Assembly: GCA_030686995.1 (NCBI GenBank)
Contig: CM060680.1
Span: 201,735,322-201,799,321, forward strand
DNA length: 64,000 nucleotides
Direction: 5' to 3'
Source of the DNA: Artemisia argyi
Lineage: Eukaryota > Streptophyta > Magnoliopsida > Asterales > Asteraceae
Shown here: positions 13,688 to 25,032 of the stretch, piece by piece
Position numbering within the stretch: the first letter of the stretch is position 1
Layout: every line of letters begins with the position of its first letter
Notes under the pieces: model-generated
The model's database searches: none
Told to the model about the DNA's origin: nothing
Seen by the model: the letters and a program-made list of their open reading frames with translations, nothing else
Program-made: the position numbers and the translations under genes

Positions 13688-15266
13688 ATTAACTATCATA
13701 ATCACATAAAATACGTCCTTTGTTTGAATAAAATTTTACTTTCTCCGTTCTAAAAAAAGAGTCCACAAACAAAAATTGTTGAAATTAAGATATGTATAAT
13801 TAATGCTAGTTTTGATTGATAAAAAGTCATTTTTACCCTCATAATTAATATAGAAATGAAAAATGAGTCATTAATGCAAGTTTTAATTGAAAGCGTAAAG
13901 TAGGAAAACTAGTCATAATTACTGTCTACTTATTTGAGGACAAACATAAATAGTATGATTTTTTTATTTATTTTTTTTTATTTTATTTTTTTTTTTACGG
14001 AGGGAGTATCAGTCATCTAACGTGAATTTGTGGCCAATAAAAAGTTATTTACTTATTTAGTATATTCATTATAAGTTAAAATTAACTATCATAATCACAT
14101 AAAATACGTCCTTTGTTTGAATAAAATTTTACTTTCTCCGTTCTAAAAAAAGAGTCCACAAACAAAAATTGTTGAAATTAAGATATGTATAATTAATGCT
14201 AGTTTTGATTGATAAAAAGTCATTTTTACCCTCATAATTAATATAGAAATGAAAAATGAGTCATTAATGCAAGTTTTAATTGAAAGCGTAAAGTAGGAAA
14301 ACTAGTCATAATTACTGTCTACTTATTTGAGGACAAACATAAATAGTATGATTTTTTTATTTATTTATTTTTTATTTTTTATTTTTTTTTACGGAGGGAG
14401 TATCAGTCATCTAACGTGAATTTGTGGCCAATAAAAAGTTATTTACTTATTTAGTATATTCATTATAAGTTAAAATTAACTATCATAATCACATAAAATA
14501 CGTCCTTTGTTTGAATAAAATTTTACTTTCTCCGTTCTAAAAAAAGAGTCCACAAACAAAAATTGTTGAAATTAAGATATGTATAATTAATGCTAGTTTT
14601 GATTGATAAAAAGTCATTTTTACCCTCATAATTAATATAGAAATGAAAAATGAGTCATTAATGCAAGTTTTAATTGAAAGCGTAAAGTAGGAAAACTAGT
14701 CATAATTACTGTCTACTTATTTGAGGACAAACATAAATAGTATGATTTTTTTATTTATTTATTTTTTATTTTTTTATTTTTTTTTACGGAGGGAGTATCA
14801 GTCATCTAACGTGAATTTGTGGCCAATAAAAAGTTATTTACTTATTTAGTATATTCATTATAAGTTAAAATTAACTATCATAATCACATAAAATACGTCC
14901 TTTGTTTGAATAAAATTTTACTTTCTCCGTTCTAAAAAAAGAGTCCACAAACAAAAATTGTTGAAATTAAGATATGTATAATTAATGCTAGTTTTGATTG
15001 ATAAAAAGTCATTTTTACCCTCATAATTAATATAGAAATGAAAAATGAGTCATTAATGCAAGTTTTAATTGAAAGCGTAAAGTAAGAAAACTAGTCATAA
15101 TTACTGTCTACTTATTTGAGGACAAACATAAATAGTATGATTTTTTTATTTATTTTTTTTTATTTTTTTATTTTTTTTTTACGGAGGGAGTATCAGTCAT
15201 CTAACGTGAATTTGTGGCCAATAAAAAGTTATTTACTTATTTAGTATATTCATTATAAGTTAAAAT
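13688..15266. repeat. Four tandem copies of a ~394-bp unit
   Basis: Units start at 13688, 14081, 14475 and 14870 with ATTAACTATCATAATCACAT and end with ...TATTCATTATAAGTTAAA. Copies are nearly identical; the main differences are in a T/A-rich tract before ACGGAGGGAGTATCAGTCAT. Within each unit, TTCTCCGTTCTAAAAAAAGA and ACGGAGGGAGTA resemble the ends of a Stowaway MITE, so a MITE plus flank has been amplified. A single partial copy lies at 63689-64000. Confidence 0.93.
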
Positions 15267-15452
15267 TGTTTTAGTATGGTTCATTGTGTATGTTTTGTGG
15301 GTTATGAAATAAGACCAAGTGTAGTGCATCTAGATTCTCAGGTGCTACCAAAGAGCAAATAAAAATATGATCATTTAAAAATGAAACACGAGCCTAGCTA
15401 AATACACGTGAACCCATAACGTGTTGATGAATTGATACATAGTGATATATAT

Positions 15453-15692
15453 TACTACCTCCGTCCCAAAATATAAGTCCAGTTTAACTTTTTGAATCGA
15501 ACTTTGACTGTAAATATTTTTGTTGGTGTTATATATCAATTAATGAAAATTATACCAAATGAAAATATATATAAAACACTATTCATTTATATATTTTGTA
15601 TCAAGTATTATATAATGCGAATAAAGATATTTAAGGTCAAAATTCGATTCAAAAAGTCAAACTGGACATATATTTTGAGACGGAAGGAGTAT
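15453..15692. mobile_element. Stowaway-like MITE
   Basis: The inverted ends TACTACCTCCGTCCCAAAAT and ATTTTGAGACGGAAGGAGTA (about 240 bp apart), with TA flanks, identify a Tc1/mariner-derived MITE. An 88-codon ORF that overlaps it is not considered a gene. Confidence 0.85.
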
Positions 15693-18154
15693 AAAAAAAT
15701 ATATGGTCGTACTCGAGTAAGTTCACTGTATAATTTCAAAAGAGAAAATGAATCGTAATATTAACAGTATGCATAACTCACGACAAGTTAACCAAAGACC
15801 AAATATGATATGGTGCACAATTTTTTTTAAACCGTGATATAATAGAGTTAAATCCATGTATCGGGTGCATTTAAGATGCATTTAGAAAAAATCGATTCTT
15901 TTTCTTTTTTCAAAAATTAACACTATATCAAAAAAATAACCCCCTGGTTCCGTCCCTGGTTGACCACTAAAAGGTGGTTTAGTGGCAAAAACTGTGTGAC
16001 TATCGTCACCAAAGTGTGAGACGTCTTAGGTGCAAACAATCCTGAAATGGTCGCATTAATCTTCAGAAAAAGAAGGCTTTAACCTATTTGAGTCTGTGTA
16101 ATGGTGGTCCAAACCTTGTGAATTAGTCGATAAAAAAATTAGAAATCATGATTAGAAAATAAACTAAAAGAAAAAAGGGATAGTTTAAACTTTAAAATTA
16201 TAGTACCATTTTTAGATAGTTTGTACGGAGTAGTTTGTAATGAGTACGTTTAAACTCCTATAGTGACTAAAACATGGATGGATTACACATTCGCTACTAT
16301 TCTCTTTATTTGGTTCAGTTCCTGAATCTGGTATGAGTTCCCTTTATGTTTTCAAGACGTCAAAGGTCCATTAAGAGCTATGACATCTAATGAATTTTAG
16401 GAACTTTAGTATAAGACCTAGCTTTTCAATAATATGTATTACTTGTCAACATATGTCTCTTTGACTTGTTAGTCAATATATGTCGGAGATATAGTTCTTA
16501 AGAAATTTGCTCTTTAAACTAGGTAGCTTAGCTACATTTTTTTGTATGCTTATCCAAGAAACGTATTCATACTTTTTAGCAATAGTAATATAACAAAGAA
16601 ATTATCGTTGTAATTAGTTATAGGACAGCAACACCAATATTCAATTTTGTCGGAGCGGAGTATGGGGTGGTAGGATCTAGAAACGAGTTCTTCATGATGT
16701 TCTAGATATCTGCAATTCCAAATCTTTGTTTTTTTATAAATGAAATACGATGTTTTGTCAATGGGAAATTAAGATGATAATAAGAATTTTGCTCGATAGT
16801 CTTGATTTTTGAAGCATTTCTAGCCAAAATTAAATAAGAACCTTCATAGAAATTGATGTACGTGCATCAATGGCCTGACTCCAGTGGGCTTTTGGTAGTA
16901 TCAAACCTTTAACGGGCCTGGAACTCGGTAACAAAAATCATAACAATGACATCTCTCTATCGTTTATACACTACTCAAAACAATTGCAAGATATAATGTT
17001 TTTCACTTTTTACATGTTATTCTAGTTCTTCACGAGAACAAACTTTCTTATAATAATGGCACATAACAGTTAATCTGTTCAAGGTTAAAAATGAAAGAAA
17101 CGTGCATGCAAGAATAAACTAACCCATTGTTTCATTGCTTACCATTACATGGAAAGTTTGACATAATACTTAGAATACTACTTCACTTGGAAAATTGAAA
17201 TAACATTGTCTTATTATCTCCACAGTTTACCTAACTTCTATTCTCACCTGGTCATAACTTTTGACAAGCATCTCATTTTGTTGAAAACAAATGTAAACAA
17301 GGTGAAATGTAATCATCAATTATTTGTAACAATTCGACTCTAATTGACTATTTCTATTGGGTGTACTAATTCAAATATCTCAATATCCTGGGTCAATATT
17401 GTGAATATATAAGTACAGGCAATTTTGATTCCAAAAAACTATCTCTTTGCTAATCCTCATGAGTGGTCATAGGAACCTAAGGTGGCAAGTATTTGTAATA
17501 ATTCGACTCTAAATGATCTATTTATATGAATTTCATGCAAGCTTTAACGAATACTGACATCTAATAACTTAGCTATAAAAATGTATTTACAAAGCACTAG
17601 CGTATAAGGTGTATCTCAAGCACTTGTTGATCCATTTTCTCGAGAGAGGGGAAATGCCTCCAATGAATCTTGGGGTATGTTTTTCGGTATTTTGTTAAGG
17701 CTGGTCATTGTAATCCACAACCCAAACTGAATGACCAATACCATAAAAAAATAATACTAGTAATAATAATAAAAATAAAAAGCTAAACCATAGTTATTTT
17801 TTACTTTGGCCAAAAGGGTTGTATGTGATGAGTCCGCAACAATTAAGTTTAGCTCAAAGGTACTGATTTAATGAAAACGGGTCAAACCAATCGAGCTAAA
17901 CTTTTTACCTAATCAACCCATGTGGAACTTCTGTCCATCTACACGAGAGTCTCCTATTACACTTAAGAATGAGAGTGATAACATTGAAATGATATTGCAT
18001 ACAGTATAGTGTTCACAAATCCCAATTGTTGAAAGGAAATGTAAACAAGGTGTTACACAAGAAACCTTTGATAGATGGAAATGATACAAAACAGTATAAA
18101 ATTAAACAGCATTATGCAATATCCTTGGGAATGAGCCTCACGGTTAATAGTGAT
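15693..18154. other. Intergenic DNA 3' of copy B
   Basis: No gene or transposon end was recognised between the MITE and the copy B stop codon. The last ~350 bp (from about 17780) align with the region after copy C (about 42797-43176), so the 3' UTR and downstream flank belong to the gene duplication. Confidence 0.6.
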
Positions 18155-18769
18155 TCAGTAGAAGTAGTCATACAGTTCTCTACCAAAAATACCACCACCA
18201 TATGTAGCACTTATCAGTTCAACTATAAGAGGACATTGCAAGGTCACAAAAGACGTAATTGGAAGGCATGTCAATGCACCTATCGGAATAAGCATCGACG
18301 AGTTACCTTGTCCAAACACAAGGAACAATGTTGCTCCAAAAGCTATGATCATTGCTGTTGTTGATAGGAACAACATCGTGAGGCCGATAATCAGCTTTGT
18401 AGGTAACTTATAACGAAAGTCTTGTTCCGCAAAACGTGCGGTAAGGATCGATAAAAACAATAACAATGACGTAACAGCTGTGAATAATGATATCGCATTT
18501 GATATAGCAAATACTGTGAACGCAATTTTGTTAGTGTAAACCGGTATCCCTGATTCCTGATTATTTCCACCAGGCACTGTTATAGCTGCTGCAAAAACAA
18601 TGGTGATAATGAGTGCAGCTGTAATTGTATACGACTCAGCAGTTTTCTTTATCCACGTCTCTCCTTCGATCACCAAGTCTTTATGCTCTCTTGTAAATAC
18701 CTCTTGAGGTGTTTCGCCATCTAAGTTCTTTTGTATCCGGTTAAGAGGACATACAAATCGTTCAACTTC
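18155..18769 (-). CDS. Copy B exon 7: PGG four-helix membrane domain
   Basis: The last exon is 204 codons plus stop. It opens [15 protein letters not shown], followed by ETPQEVF and a [20 protein letters not shown] segment leading into TVPGG, the motif that names the family. Three more hydrophobic stretches follow, separated by [13 protein letters not shown] and by FGQGNSS. The phase-0 acceptor TTATTAG|GAA is shared with copy C, whose exon has the identical length of 615 nt. Confidence 0.88.
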   Translation of the reverse strand, partial: EVERFVCPLNRIQKNLDGETPQEVFTREHKDLVIEGETWIKKTAESYTITAALIITIVFAAAITVPGGNNQESGIPVYTNKIAFTVFAISNAISLFTAVTSLLLFLSILTARFAEQDFRYKLPTKLIIGLTMLFLSTTAMIIAFGATLFLVFGQGNSSMLIPIGALTCLPITSFVTLQCPLIVELISATYGGGIFGRELYDYFY

Positions 18770-21700
18770 CTAATAAATATTACGATATATTAACCTTGGA
18801 AGATATATGATAATACGTCTTAAGAACTTTACGTATGCCGAATGAAATTCAAACTTCGAGCCATTGGTTAAAGTACTCACCTTGAACCATTGTAGTTCGC
18901 GTTGAATCTGCAAAGCTGCCCCCCTTATTAGATTCAATTTGTTAGTAGGTGCTAATCTTGCAGCCAAATGCAAAAGATTGTTCCCAGAAGAATCTTTGAT
19001 TGTTTTATAAATATTCTTGTGTTCGCTCATTTCATATAGTAGGTTGTAAATCTTCTCTGAACGACTGATCACTGAATATTGAATAAAATTGTGACCATCT
19101 TCATTGGTACTCCAAATTGCATCTGGAAACTGACTCATAATTTCTCTAATAAAAGTGGATGCATTTCTTCTTGTGGCTTCGAAAATCGAACTGTTGTAAT
19201 ATTTATGGTAGGTGCTCGAGTTACCACTCCTCTTTATATTTGAACGTACATCATATGAGAGATTTGTTGCGTCAAAATAAATTTGAGATGTATCTTTAGC
19301 GAATGGACGTACTGCAAGATAGGAGACAAATCCATAATCTCAAATAAATAATTTTCTTTCTCTTCCACTTTTGGTCATATAATAATTGTGACTTTTGATT
19401 CGTCTTACCAACCACCTTCCCGAATTGGTAGAAAAAAGCTGCCAGCAAACAAAGGCCTGCTTAAGATGGGATGATTGTTAGGTTACGATCCAACCACTAA
19501 GTTACAATAACATTAAGTAGTGTCTCATAAGAAGTATTTACTTTAAATTTCATAAGAAGTATTTACTTTAAATTGAAAAAGAAAAAGAAGCTTAATAGTT
19601 TAAAGCGCAAAAGAATCCACAATAAATTGGAGGTATCGAATTAAAACTCCTTGAACTTCTTTCTAGAAGTTGATCAAAACAATTGCATAATATTTTTATG
19701 CATTATTTAAAGGGAAATTTAACTAACTTGTAGCCTAGTGTCCTTTTAACCTTCATACTATAACTTACTATAAATTTTGACTTTTATATATATTTTGTGA
19801 CAATTTACCTCTTTGTTTACCCATACCAAGAGGTAAAATTGTCCAAAAATTTAAATAATAATTCAAAAGCGTTAGTTATATGATAGTCGAAAAATTATTG
19901 GACTACACAAAATCACAAAACGTGACAAGTTAATTAAATTTTTAATTATTATCCCTTATTTAAAGATAGTACAAATAACTAAAATTTTGAAATTCAATTA
20001 ATTTACTTTCCGGAACCTCTTTTTGACATACAAATTGTAGAGAATCTCCGGAAACTTTTTCTTTCCAAATATTCTTAAACTTCAAACTTTTATAAAGGGT
20101 TTATATTTGTAATGATACAAAGAATTCGTAATAAGAAAAATGTGTGAAGAATAGGAGTTTAATAGTTTTTTTTGTTTTTTTTTGTTTTTTTTGTTTTTTT
20201 GTTTTTTGTTTTTTTTTTTTGAAAAGGAGAAATATAAGAAAATTAGCTTATTTTGTTTAATAGTAGTTGGGGAAATGAAAATTAGCTTATTTTGTTTAAG
20301 GAATCTTAAATAAGAAGTTGAAAATTTTATCAAATTTTTTTTCTTTTATAATCTCTTTTTTCATGTTGTTATTTAATGTTATCATCTCATGACGTACCTA
20401 TAAAAAATAAAAAAAATATCTTTAAAGGTTGACGACCACGTGACGAATCCGCATAGTTCCAAAGTCTTTTAAGAGTAGGCCAGTAGGGATCAACTATCCT
20501 TTCAAACTCTTCCACCACATCTGAAACGTAGATAAAAAAAATTGGCGTACATGAACTTTAATTAATTGAGATATTAAAGAAACAAATTCATTACCTCTCC
20601 TAGTTTCCCAAAAATTGGGTTCACGTGGAAAGTTTTGAGCTAAAGCTGTCAACACAGCATCACTATCGGAAAGTATGGCATCGGGGTATTTCTCGATTAT
20701 CTTTTCTGCTAAGCCTACATATTCAAGAAATTAGGGGTAAATAAAATGAAAAGCTCATCACAACTTCTGAAGAAAATAGACGGCACTTACGAAAATCTTG
20801 ACAAGAAATAGCAAGAACGACAAGATCCTCGCCACTTTTGCCCGTAAAAAGAGCATCGTACTCTCTTTCTTTCATGTGCTCAAACAAACAGTGAGATGTC
20901 TTGGTTTGCATATTGGAAACAGATAAGGCAAGTGGAGTGTGACCCTCCTTGTCTTTGGCTAATAACAATTCTGGGTTTCTTTCCACCAAGATGTCGACAA
21001 CTTCAATGTGGCCACCAATAGCAGCAACATGAAGAAGACTGCTTCTGTCTGAGTTTACCAAATCTAGTAGTGTGTTCTCTGTCGGTGTCATTTCCAACAA
21101 TTTCTTTAATAATTCATGATTATTGGTAGAAGAACCCACTGCTACATGGAGTACTGTGTTTCCATTATTTGTGAGCGTGTCCCAGGGGTTAAATTCTTTT
21201 TTGTTTACCCTGTCTATTACATATCTTGTATTTCCTTCTAGAATACCATCATAAGTCCATTTGGCATAAAACTCATCTACCCTTTTTTGGGTAAAAGGGT
21301 TACCCTCATCTACCTTTTCCTCCATTATTTGTGATTTCGCATCTTCTGGTATCACATCAATTACTGATTCTTCTTGTGTTGTCGTTTCTTTTGTTTCTAC
21401 ATGATCAAAATTGTCAATTTGGTATCAAGGTTAAGAAAAAAAAGAACATAGAAGATATGCGTTCTAATTTAAATCACCGGGATTTTAAACAACAAACTAA
21501 AGCAAAGATGTACATATATCTAGCTTCAGATTTATTGCTCAATTGGTAACAGCATAGTATGTACTTGAATTTACACTTATAAAATAAAATTAGAGTAAAT
21601 TGTCAAAATCGTCCTTGTGGTTTGGACTTATAAAAAAAGTTCAACTTTTTTCCGGATAATATCAAGAACACACAATGACAAAATTAAAGAAGAAAAGAAA

Positions 21701-23416
21701 TAGTCTTATAAATCTTACAATACAATGATTTTTAAAATGAAGCCATAACGCTTGCCAAAACTAAATCAAACATCTAAAATGATGAAACCTTTTTTTATTT
21801 AAGCTAAATTAATACCATGGTTGTCAGGATCCCGATCCTGATCTTAGGATCTTACGATTTTACGGTACTGCAAAGCAAAAACGATCCCGATCTTAGATAG
21901 GATCTTTGAAAGCTTAAGATCTTATAGGATCCCGATCTTGACCATAGGATCTTAAGATCTAATCCGATCCGATCCTACTTTTCTCAGATAACAAACATAA
22001 AAACTGCAAATTTCTAGATTATTTTTTGGAGAATTTAAAAAACAACGTGTTAATCTTATTAAACATTTCATAATCATAATTTAAGACAACATTTAGATGT
22101 AACATTCATATAATTTTATGTTTATAATATATAATAATTTGTAAATATGTATATTATTACAAAAAATATTAAGAAAATGACATTATAGTAGGATCTTAAG
22201 ATCCCGATCCGATCTTACGATCACGATCTTGCAAAGACGAAAACGATCCTGGGTAAGATCCCGATCTTGAAAACATTGATTAATACCATGGAATACAACA
22301 ATTTGGACTTTTGAACACTTTTTTACTTTCACTAATTGCGACTATCCGAATTAAATATGATTATTTCGGATTGGGGGAATGAAGATGAAAATTTTGAAAT
22401 TCGCCCGTTTGGTTCGTAGGTGGGTTTAGATTAAGATTTGGATTTGAGTGTAAAGTTGTAGATTATGATTTGAATTTGAATTTGAGCTAGGAGAGACAAA
22501 ATATATTATAAAATATACTCCCGTATAAAAGTTTTTAGTAAATATTTAAATATATTAAAGTGGGCCTAATCTTGTAGGGTAGCCAATGAGAATAAAAGAA
22601 ACAAAAATAAAATAAGTGAAAAAAGGAAGATAGTTGATGTCACACAAACAGGAGGGCAAAAGTAATCACATATGCTAGGATTTGTCTACTCCTTAGTTTG
22701 TGGGCTTCACTTCAATTTTTAAACCCCAACTTTAGCAAACAAACAACTTTTTTTACTTTATGTCCAAACCTTTTGGAAAAAAGGGGCAAACCAAACAGCA
22801 CCCGCGGATTTTTAAATTGAGGCTTTTATACATGATGTTGGTATTTTTGAAATTAAGGCTTTGGAATTGGGGGATTTCGAATTTAAGGATTCGAATTGTT
22901 CTTGATGATGATTTTAAAATTGTGGGTCTTGAAATTTGGGTTAAGGTTTGGGCTTCGTTTTCTAAGATGATGATTTTGTTGAAGTATTATGGAATTCATG
23001 TATAGGTTATTGATTTTGTCTCGAAATTTTTTTGATCACTACGACTAGGCACTTTTTTTTTTTTTTTTTTTTTTTTTTTTGGTTCAAGTTGCATTTTGGT
23101 TTTTGGTCGCTATAAATGTTTCGCGACCAACCGGTCCTATTTGGTAAACTACATAATTTCGGTCCTTTGCTTATCACATGCATTTGACAGGATTCATCTA
23201 TGTAATCTTCATAAATGGCGAAAGTAACTATTAAAAAAGATATTCTTTATATCCCGTGCCAAGTCACAACAAAGACATTCTTTTACCTAATTATTTCTAG
23301 GAATAATTTCATATATCACCCTACATTCATGATTAATTTTATATATACCTAAAGTGCAAATATTAAATGTATAATGTACAATGTCTTTAATGTATGTTTG
23401 AGTATATATGAAATTT

Positions 23417-23451
<35 letters not shown>

Positions 23452-23975
23452 CGAAAATATTTCTTTAATAAAATTCATTCCTTAGAGATACTCTACATAA
23501 TTTTAACTATCAGTCTAAATCACAAAACAAAACAAATAAAATTTTGATTAGCAAAGGAAATATTGTACCTGCTGCTTGTTCACGAACTGAAGGACCATAA
23601 TTACATTGCAGTTCATCCCATAAATTTTTTGCAGTGAAATCTGGGTTATTTTGCCCGTGTGTGAGATGATTGACGGCCTTCTTGGCTGCTTCTTCAGAAA
23701 GTGAACTAAGAATCCAACCTTTGACAAGGGAATCTGATATACCTCCATGTCATTATAAGTTTTATGAGAGCAACCCAACACTAAAATCTCATCAAACACT
23801 TTTCTTACAAAAATACAATAAGATCTTTCCAAAAGTGGTGTGTACTTCTCAGTTATAACATGTGGGAACTGAGAAGTAATTGCTTCAATGTTTCATAAAG
23901 GTTGCGCTACATAATTTTAACTATTTGTCTAAATATATTTCACCATTGCACAAAAAAAAAAAAAAAAAAAAAAAA

Positions 23976-24063
<88 letters not shown>

Positions 24064-24544
24064 CTAGATCAAAAAACCAAACAATTAAAACTTCTATTAG
24101 CAAAGGAAATATTCTACCTGCTGCTTGTTTACGATCTGAAGGACCATAACTATGTTGCAGTTCATCCCATACATTTTTTGCGGTGAAATATGTGTTCTTG
24201 TGTATGGTTTTGAGACGATTAACAACCTTCTTGGCTACCCCGTCAGAAAGTGAACCAAGAATCCAACCTTTCACAAGTGAATCTGATGCAATCCATGCAT
24301 CTATATCTACCACTTTCCCCTTCCCATTCGCTGCAGGATCACTTGGAAACTGACTTTCGATGAAACCAACCATATGTTGACTCCATAAGAGACTTAGAAT
24401 TTGTGTTTCCCACACATTATACGTATCATTACCGCTCAGCTTCATGGTAACGAAATTTGGGGAAATAACATGTAAAGGGTATGGGTATGCTTCACCAACA
24501 TCCACTATGAAGCTTGGATTCGAAGTTGAAGCTGCATTCATCAT
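18155..24544 (-). CDS. Copy B: intact gag-like/ankyrin/PGG membrane protein gene (7 exons)
   Basis: Predicted exons: 24544..24118, 21396..20791, 20714..20595, 20520..20398, 19456..19409, 19311..18881 and 18769..18155. Introns start GT and end AG; junctions 1-5 are phase 1 and the last is phase 0. The coding sum is 2370 nt, 789 residues, with no internal stop seen. Order: copia gag-like domain 1-142; ankyrin repeats about 218-320 ([34 protein letters not shown]); linker; a last repeat ([12 protein letters not shown]) in exon 6; then a PGG domain with TVPGG near residue 651 and four hydrophobic helices. Plant ANK-PGG proteins (ITN1/ACD6-like) sit in the plasma membrane or ER and act in salt, ABA and defence signalling; the role here is inferred. 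Expression evidence is lacking, and intron 1 (2721 bp) holds several insertions. Confidence 0.8.
18881..19456 (-). CDS. Copy B exons 5-6: linker and last ankyrin repeat
   Basis: Exon 5 (19456..19409, 48 nt) encodes a hydrophobic stretch ([16 protein letters not shown]) that could be a membrane-associated turn. Exon 6 (19311..18881, 431 nt) encodes [20 protein letters not shown] and further on [20 protein letters not shown] and [12 protein letters not shown], ending in ELQWFK at a GTGAGT donor. Lengths match copy C exactly. Confidence 0.8.
20398..20714 (-). CDS. Copy B exons 3-4: inter-ankyrin segment
   Basis: Exon 3 (20714..20595, 120 nt) encodes [19 protein letters not shown] with [13 protein letters not shown]. 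Exon 4 (20520..20398, 123 nt) encodes [20 protein letters not shown] and ends in a run of hydrophobic residues before a GTACGT donor. Both are phase-1/phase-1 exons, equal in length to those of copy C. Confidence 0.78.
20791..21396 (-). CDS. Copy B exon 2: ankyrin repeats, no start codon
   Basis: The exon opens [14 protein letters not shown] and has no ATG until about residue 25; a TGA lies just upstream in the same frame within intron 1. The apparent start at 21355 is a GTG. This exon therefore cannot supply a normal initiator and depends on exon 1. It is about 150 nt shorter than in copies A and C because the K/E/Q-rich repeat unit occurs once instead of about three times. Confidence 0.82.
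21821..22278. mobile_element. GATC-rich insertion with 13-bp flanking direct repeat
   Basis: A 458-bp segment densely studded with GATC/GATCC words at both ends is flanked by ATTAATACCATGG at 21808-21820 and 22279-22291. Left TTGTCAGGATCCCGATC and right GATCCCGATCTTGAAAAC are loosely inverted. A long duplication suggests a MULE-like MITE, although MULEs usually make 9-bp duplications. It lies in copy B intron 1. Confidence 0.65.
22400..22805. mobile_element. Possible hAT-like MITE
   Basis: The left end, GCCCGTTTGGTTCG, and the right end, GCAAACCAAACAGCACC, are imperfect inverted copies. The interior is AT-rich with no gene. The target duplication was not resolved, so the call is tentative. 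Confidence 0.4.
23053..23080. repeat. Poly(T) tract
   Basis: A run of 28 T in copy B intron 1. A second homopolymer (A) lies at 23418-23448. Confidence 0.9.
23569..23739 (-). pseudogene. Partial duplicate of the gag-like exon in copy B intron 1
   Basis: This is the 3' 57 codons of a gag-like exon: [44 protein letters not shown]. It ends at the same GCAG|GTACAA donor as the complete exons but lacks the 5' 85 codons and the ATG. It is open throughout. It is closer to the copy A/C wording than to copy B exon 1 in places, so it probably comes from an extra duplication or unequal exchange. It has no start and no evident acceptor, so it is probably not used. Confidence 0.75.
23978..24059. repeat. 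(TA)n microsatellite preceded by poly(A)
   Basis: About 82 bp of TA repeat follows 25 A residues at 23952-23976, just inside copy B intron 1. It creates long artificial Tyr-Ile ORFs in several frames. Confidence 0.95.
24118..24544 (-). CDS. Copy B exon 1: copia gag-like domain
   Basis: An ATG start, 142 codons plus one base (427 nt, the same as copy C), and a GCAG|GTAGAA donor. It begins [20 protein letters not shown] and contains the gag-type blocks [46 protein letters not shown] and [16 protein letters not shown]. It is more diverged than the A/C pair but keeps the aromatic and hydrophobic positions, implying either selection or recent copying. No CCHC zinc knuckle or pol follows. Confidence 0.78.
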
Positions 24545-24947
24545 CTTGATCTTTCTTAAAATTTGTATCTTTTATTTTTATTTTACTTTCTTTGTGTGAA
24601 TCCTCCTTCCATCTTCTTACATATTTAAACTAAAAGATGAAGTTGACTTTTTATGCTGACAAAAGCTTGCTTGCATCATATAACTTGATTTAGATCTTGC
24701 AACTAATCTCTACTTAAAATGATACAATGTGTGTTGCCATGTTCTCTTAATTGGCTATAGTGTTCACATAAGAATATTAAATCATGCTTTACAATAAATT
24801 TATTGTGAAAGAGGGAATTCCGTTAATATGTCTATACCAAACATGGTTTGAAAATGATATATACATTAACTATTTCAAAAATAATACAATTGGTGAAAGA
24901 GCAAATTCCAGTAATATGTCTTATTTTGCCATTCCTTTATTCATTAC

Positions 24948-25032
<85 letters not shown>

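Noticed and set aside
13688..15266. CRISPR-like array
   Set aside because: The repeat unit is about 394 bp with no short spacers, in a plant-type genome; it is an ordinary tandem amplification.
18026..18364. 112-codon plus-strand ORF, repeated at 43153-43386
   Set aside because: It is antisense to the PGG exon; apparent conservation follows from the paralogous exon on the minus strand.
23880..24186. Long Tyr-Ile and Lys-rich ORFs
   Set aside because: They translate a poly(A) plus (TA)n microsatellite; repeat artefacts, as are the poly-Ile/Leu ORFs at 24784-25071, 35497-35814, 50618-50901 and 59980-60338.
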